This document shows, piece after piece, positions 62,629-64,000 of a stretch of 64,000 bases of DNA. The notes under the pieces were generated by a model. That model was not told the DNA's origin. It searched no databases and saw only the letters and a list, made by a program, of their open reading frames with translations. Within the stretch, counting starts at the first letter, position 1. Each line of letters begins with the position of its first letter. Origin of the DNA: JAHBVL01 sp963712055 (lineage in GTDB: Bacteria > Chloroflexota > Chloroflexia > Thermomicrobiales > UBA6265); the NCBI GenBank assembly GCA_963712055.1, contig CAVQGN010000007.1:1-64000 (forward strand), given 5' to 3'. The position numbers were made by a program, and so were the translations under genes.

Positions 62629-63315
62629 TCAAGACCGTTCTTGGTTGTGGTCCAAGACCACCATGATTGCAGCCAGTCCTTCCGTGACGTGGTCATGCAT
62701 GAGCCGGCCAGCAGTTTCGGAATCTTCCTCTTCGAGAGCGTTCAGGATTGGGAAATGGCGAGCCGTTGTTGGTGCCGCAATCTCGTTTGAATCGAGGAGA
62801 CGCGCTCTATAGCCCTCGCTGCGATCGGCAAGGTTGTCGAGTGTGGAAGCGAGGAGAGGCATTCCTGCCACTGCCCGCAAACGGCGATGAAATGCAAGGT
62901 CGATCGAACGCATCGCACGAACATCTCGGTCGACCGTGTGTTCAAGAAACCCCAATTCATTGTTGATTGAACGCAACTCATCGAGATCGTCTTGGCGAAC
63001 ACGAGCGGTGGCTTCTCTTGCGGAGAGGGCTTCGAGTTCGGCTCGCATCAAATAGATCTGGCGGATATCGGTGCGATCGAAGGGAGCCACTACTGCTTCT
63101 TTGTGGGGCTCGAGCATGATAAACCCTTCGCTCGCGAGACGCTTCATTGCATTGGCAACCGTGATCCGACTGACCCCGAGTTCCACGGCGATTCTGCTGG
63201 CAACGAGCGAATCGTCGTCCGTCCACCGTCCTTCGATGATGGCTTTGCGAAGCACTTCGTAAGTGGCCTGCTCGCGAGTTTTGGTATCGACTCGAAACGC
63301 TGTTGCATGTTGCAT
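62629..63315 (-). CDS. GntR-family regulator (FadR/FCD type)
   Basis: A 228-residue transcription factor. N-terminal winged helix: YEVLRKAIIEGRW, SRIAVELGVSRITVANAMKRL and GFIMLEPHKEAVV. The C-terminal FCD domain is all-helical with metal-type residues (Asp/His in DLAFHRRLRAVAG, His in HDHVTEG). It likely senses the imported compound or a product and controls this operon. ATG 63315 is the favoured start; the surrounding palindrome may be its own operator. Confidence 0.88.
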   Translation of the reverse strand: MQHATAFRVDTKTREQATYEVLRKAIIEGRWTDDDSLVASRIAVELGVSRITVANAMKRLASEGFIMLEPHKEAVVAPFDRTDIRQIYLMRAELEALSAREATARVRQDDLDELRSINNELGFLEHTVDRDVRAMRSIDLAFHRRLRAVAGMPLLASTLDNLADRSEGYRARLLDSNEIAAPTTARHFPILNALEEEDSETAGRLMHDHVTEGLAAIMVVLDHNQERS

Positions 63316-63319
63316 GCAA
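63303..63319 (-). promoter_or_regulatory. Possible GntR operator over the start codon
   Basis: TTGCATG followed directly by the perfect palindrome TTGCATGCAA (63310-63319), overlapping the GntR start codon. A regulator bound here could block its own synthesis and the divergent SulP gene. Inferred from symmetry and position. Confidence 0.4.
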
Positions 63320-63498
63320 TTCACAGTAGAGGACGTCGGCAAGTATGTCAAGGGATTTCACCGACATGAAAGCAACAAACACGAATCCACTCAGCCGACA
63401 GGTGGCAGGCATGATTTCGACCGTGGTTGCAACATCCCCGTCACTTGCTGATAATCCGGACAAGAACGTTTGCAGAACAGCGCGGTGATCACCAGCGA

Positions 63499-64000
63499 AT
63501 GATCCATCGCTTCATGGCTGGGGTGGCATCTGAACAAACCGACGCTGTTCCGACTTTGGCAGAACGAATTCAGCAACTATGACCGGGCATCCTTTCAGCG
63601 CGATCTTGTTGCTGGTCTGACAGTGGCGGCGGTCGCTCTGCCGCTGGCGCTCGCATTTGGGGAAGCGAGTGGTTCCACTCCAGCGGCTGGATTGGTGACA
63701 GCCATCGTTGGTGGTTTTCTGATCGGGGTGCTGGGTGGTGCGCCGTTTCAGATCAGCGGTCCGACCGGCGCCATGTCGGCCGTGCTCATCACGGTTGCTC
63801 ATCAGCAGGGGATGCGTGGGGTCTGGCTGGCGGGCCTGATGGCCGGTGTGATGATCATGGTCATCGGTCTGCTCAACCTTGGCCGGGTGGTCTATTTGAT
63901 CCCAGCGCCTGTTATCACCGGGTTCACCAGCGGAATCGCGCTGGTGATCTTTATCGGCCAGATCGACAACTTCTTCGGGATTTCTACACCAAGCGAAGAC
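63499..64000 (+). CDS. SulP-family transporter, N-terminal part (cut by window end; frame broken near 63523)
   Basis: The frame from about 63524 to the window end reads as a SulP N-terminus: SFQRDLVAGLTVAAVALPLALAFG, then FQISGPTGAMSAVLITV and APVITGFTSGIALVIFIGQ. It has no start codon of its own. ATG 63499 and ATG 63514 lie one base off, and dropping one G from the GGGG at 63520-63523 joins MAG to WHLNKPTLFRLW. It is divergent from the GntR gene. The sequence differs clearly from the first SulP gene. Confidence 0.82.

Noticed and set aside
1..64000. tRNA or rRNA genes
   Set aside because: I looked for T-loop-like GGTTCGAATCC patterns with a matching acceptor stem between genes and saw none.

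Overview
The window looks like chromosome from a high-GC member of the Chloroflexota, most likely near the Thermomicrobia/Sphaerobacter group. This rests on gene content and style: F420-type enzymes (LLM and PPOX families), many Tat-exported proteins, secreted proteins with low-complexity T/P/A/S linkers, PhoX/DUF839, bacterial SH3-repeat proteins, and orphan sugar and peptide ABC transporters. It is an inference, because no rRNA, tRNA or ribosomal-protein gene is present to confirm it. I see no prophage, CRISPR array, transposase or integrase.

Layout. 0-9 kb: LLM oxidoreductase, tag, PPOX protein, RDD protein, PhoX-like phosphatase, a nucleotidyltransferase paired with a trehalose-synthase-type glycosyltransferase, then argG and an F420-type PPOX protein. 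9-14 kb: an amino-sugar operon (SIS protein, GlcNAc kinase, nagA) and a divergent M20 dipeptidase. 14-20 kb: secreted proteins, a GT8-methyltransferase fusion, a nitrilase-family amidase, an alpha/beta hydrolase, a CcdA/TlpA thiol-redox pair and a four-repeat SH3 protein. 20.7-21.35 kb: a tandem-repeat block. 21.4-29 kb: nucleoside phosphorylase, VapBC-like pair, S33 hydrolase, SQR-like flavoprotein, O-methyltransferase, aldo/keto reductase and a SulP transporter. 29-32.2 kb: a tight four-gene operon of unknown role (AsnB-like PP-loop protein, unknown protein, two bacterial-PH membrane proteins). 32.7-35.3 kb: ECF sigma, anti-sigma and a secreted cupredoxin-like protein. 35.6-41.2 kb: GH42 beta-galactosidase divergent from a CUT1 sugar importer. 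41.2-44.8 kb: two secreted-protein cassettes with near-identical 174-bp leaders and 77-bp tails but different cargo. 45-52 kb: a second repeat block sharing a core with the first, a methyltransferase, a large SH3-repeat protein, membrane proteins and an MFS exporter. 52-56 kb: a manganese/iron ABC importer behind a textbook promoter overlapped by a DtxR/MntR-like palindrome. 56-63.3 kb: a GntR-regulated peptide/opine-type importer operon with an aldo/keto reductase and an FAD oxidoreductase. The window ends inside a second SulP gene.

A window-wide feature is single-base frame breaks in otherwise well-conserved genes (LLM, nagA, GT8-methyltransferase, TlpA, S33 hydrolase, anti-sigma, terminal SulP). 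Six of the seven need one base removed to restore the frame, and the ECF sigma gene also lacks a normal start codon. Insertion-biased sequencing error is the simplest reading. These genes are annotated over their full repaired extent.

The most interesting unexplained items are the duplicated leader/tail cassettes, the PP-loop/PH-domain operon, the cupredoxin that has lost its copper cysteine, and the repeat families.
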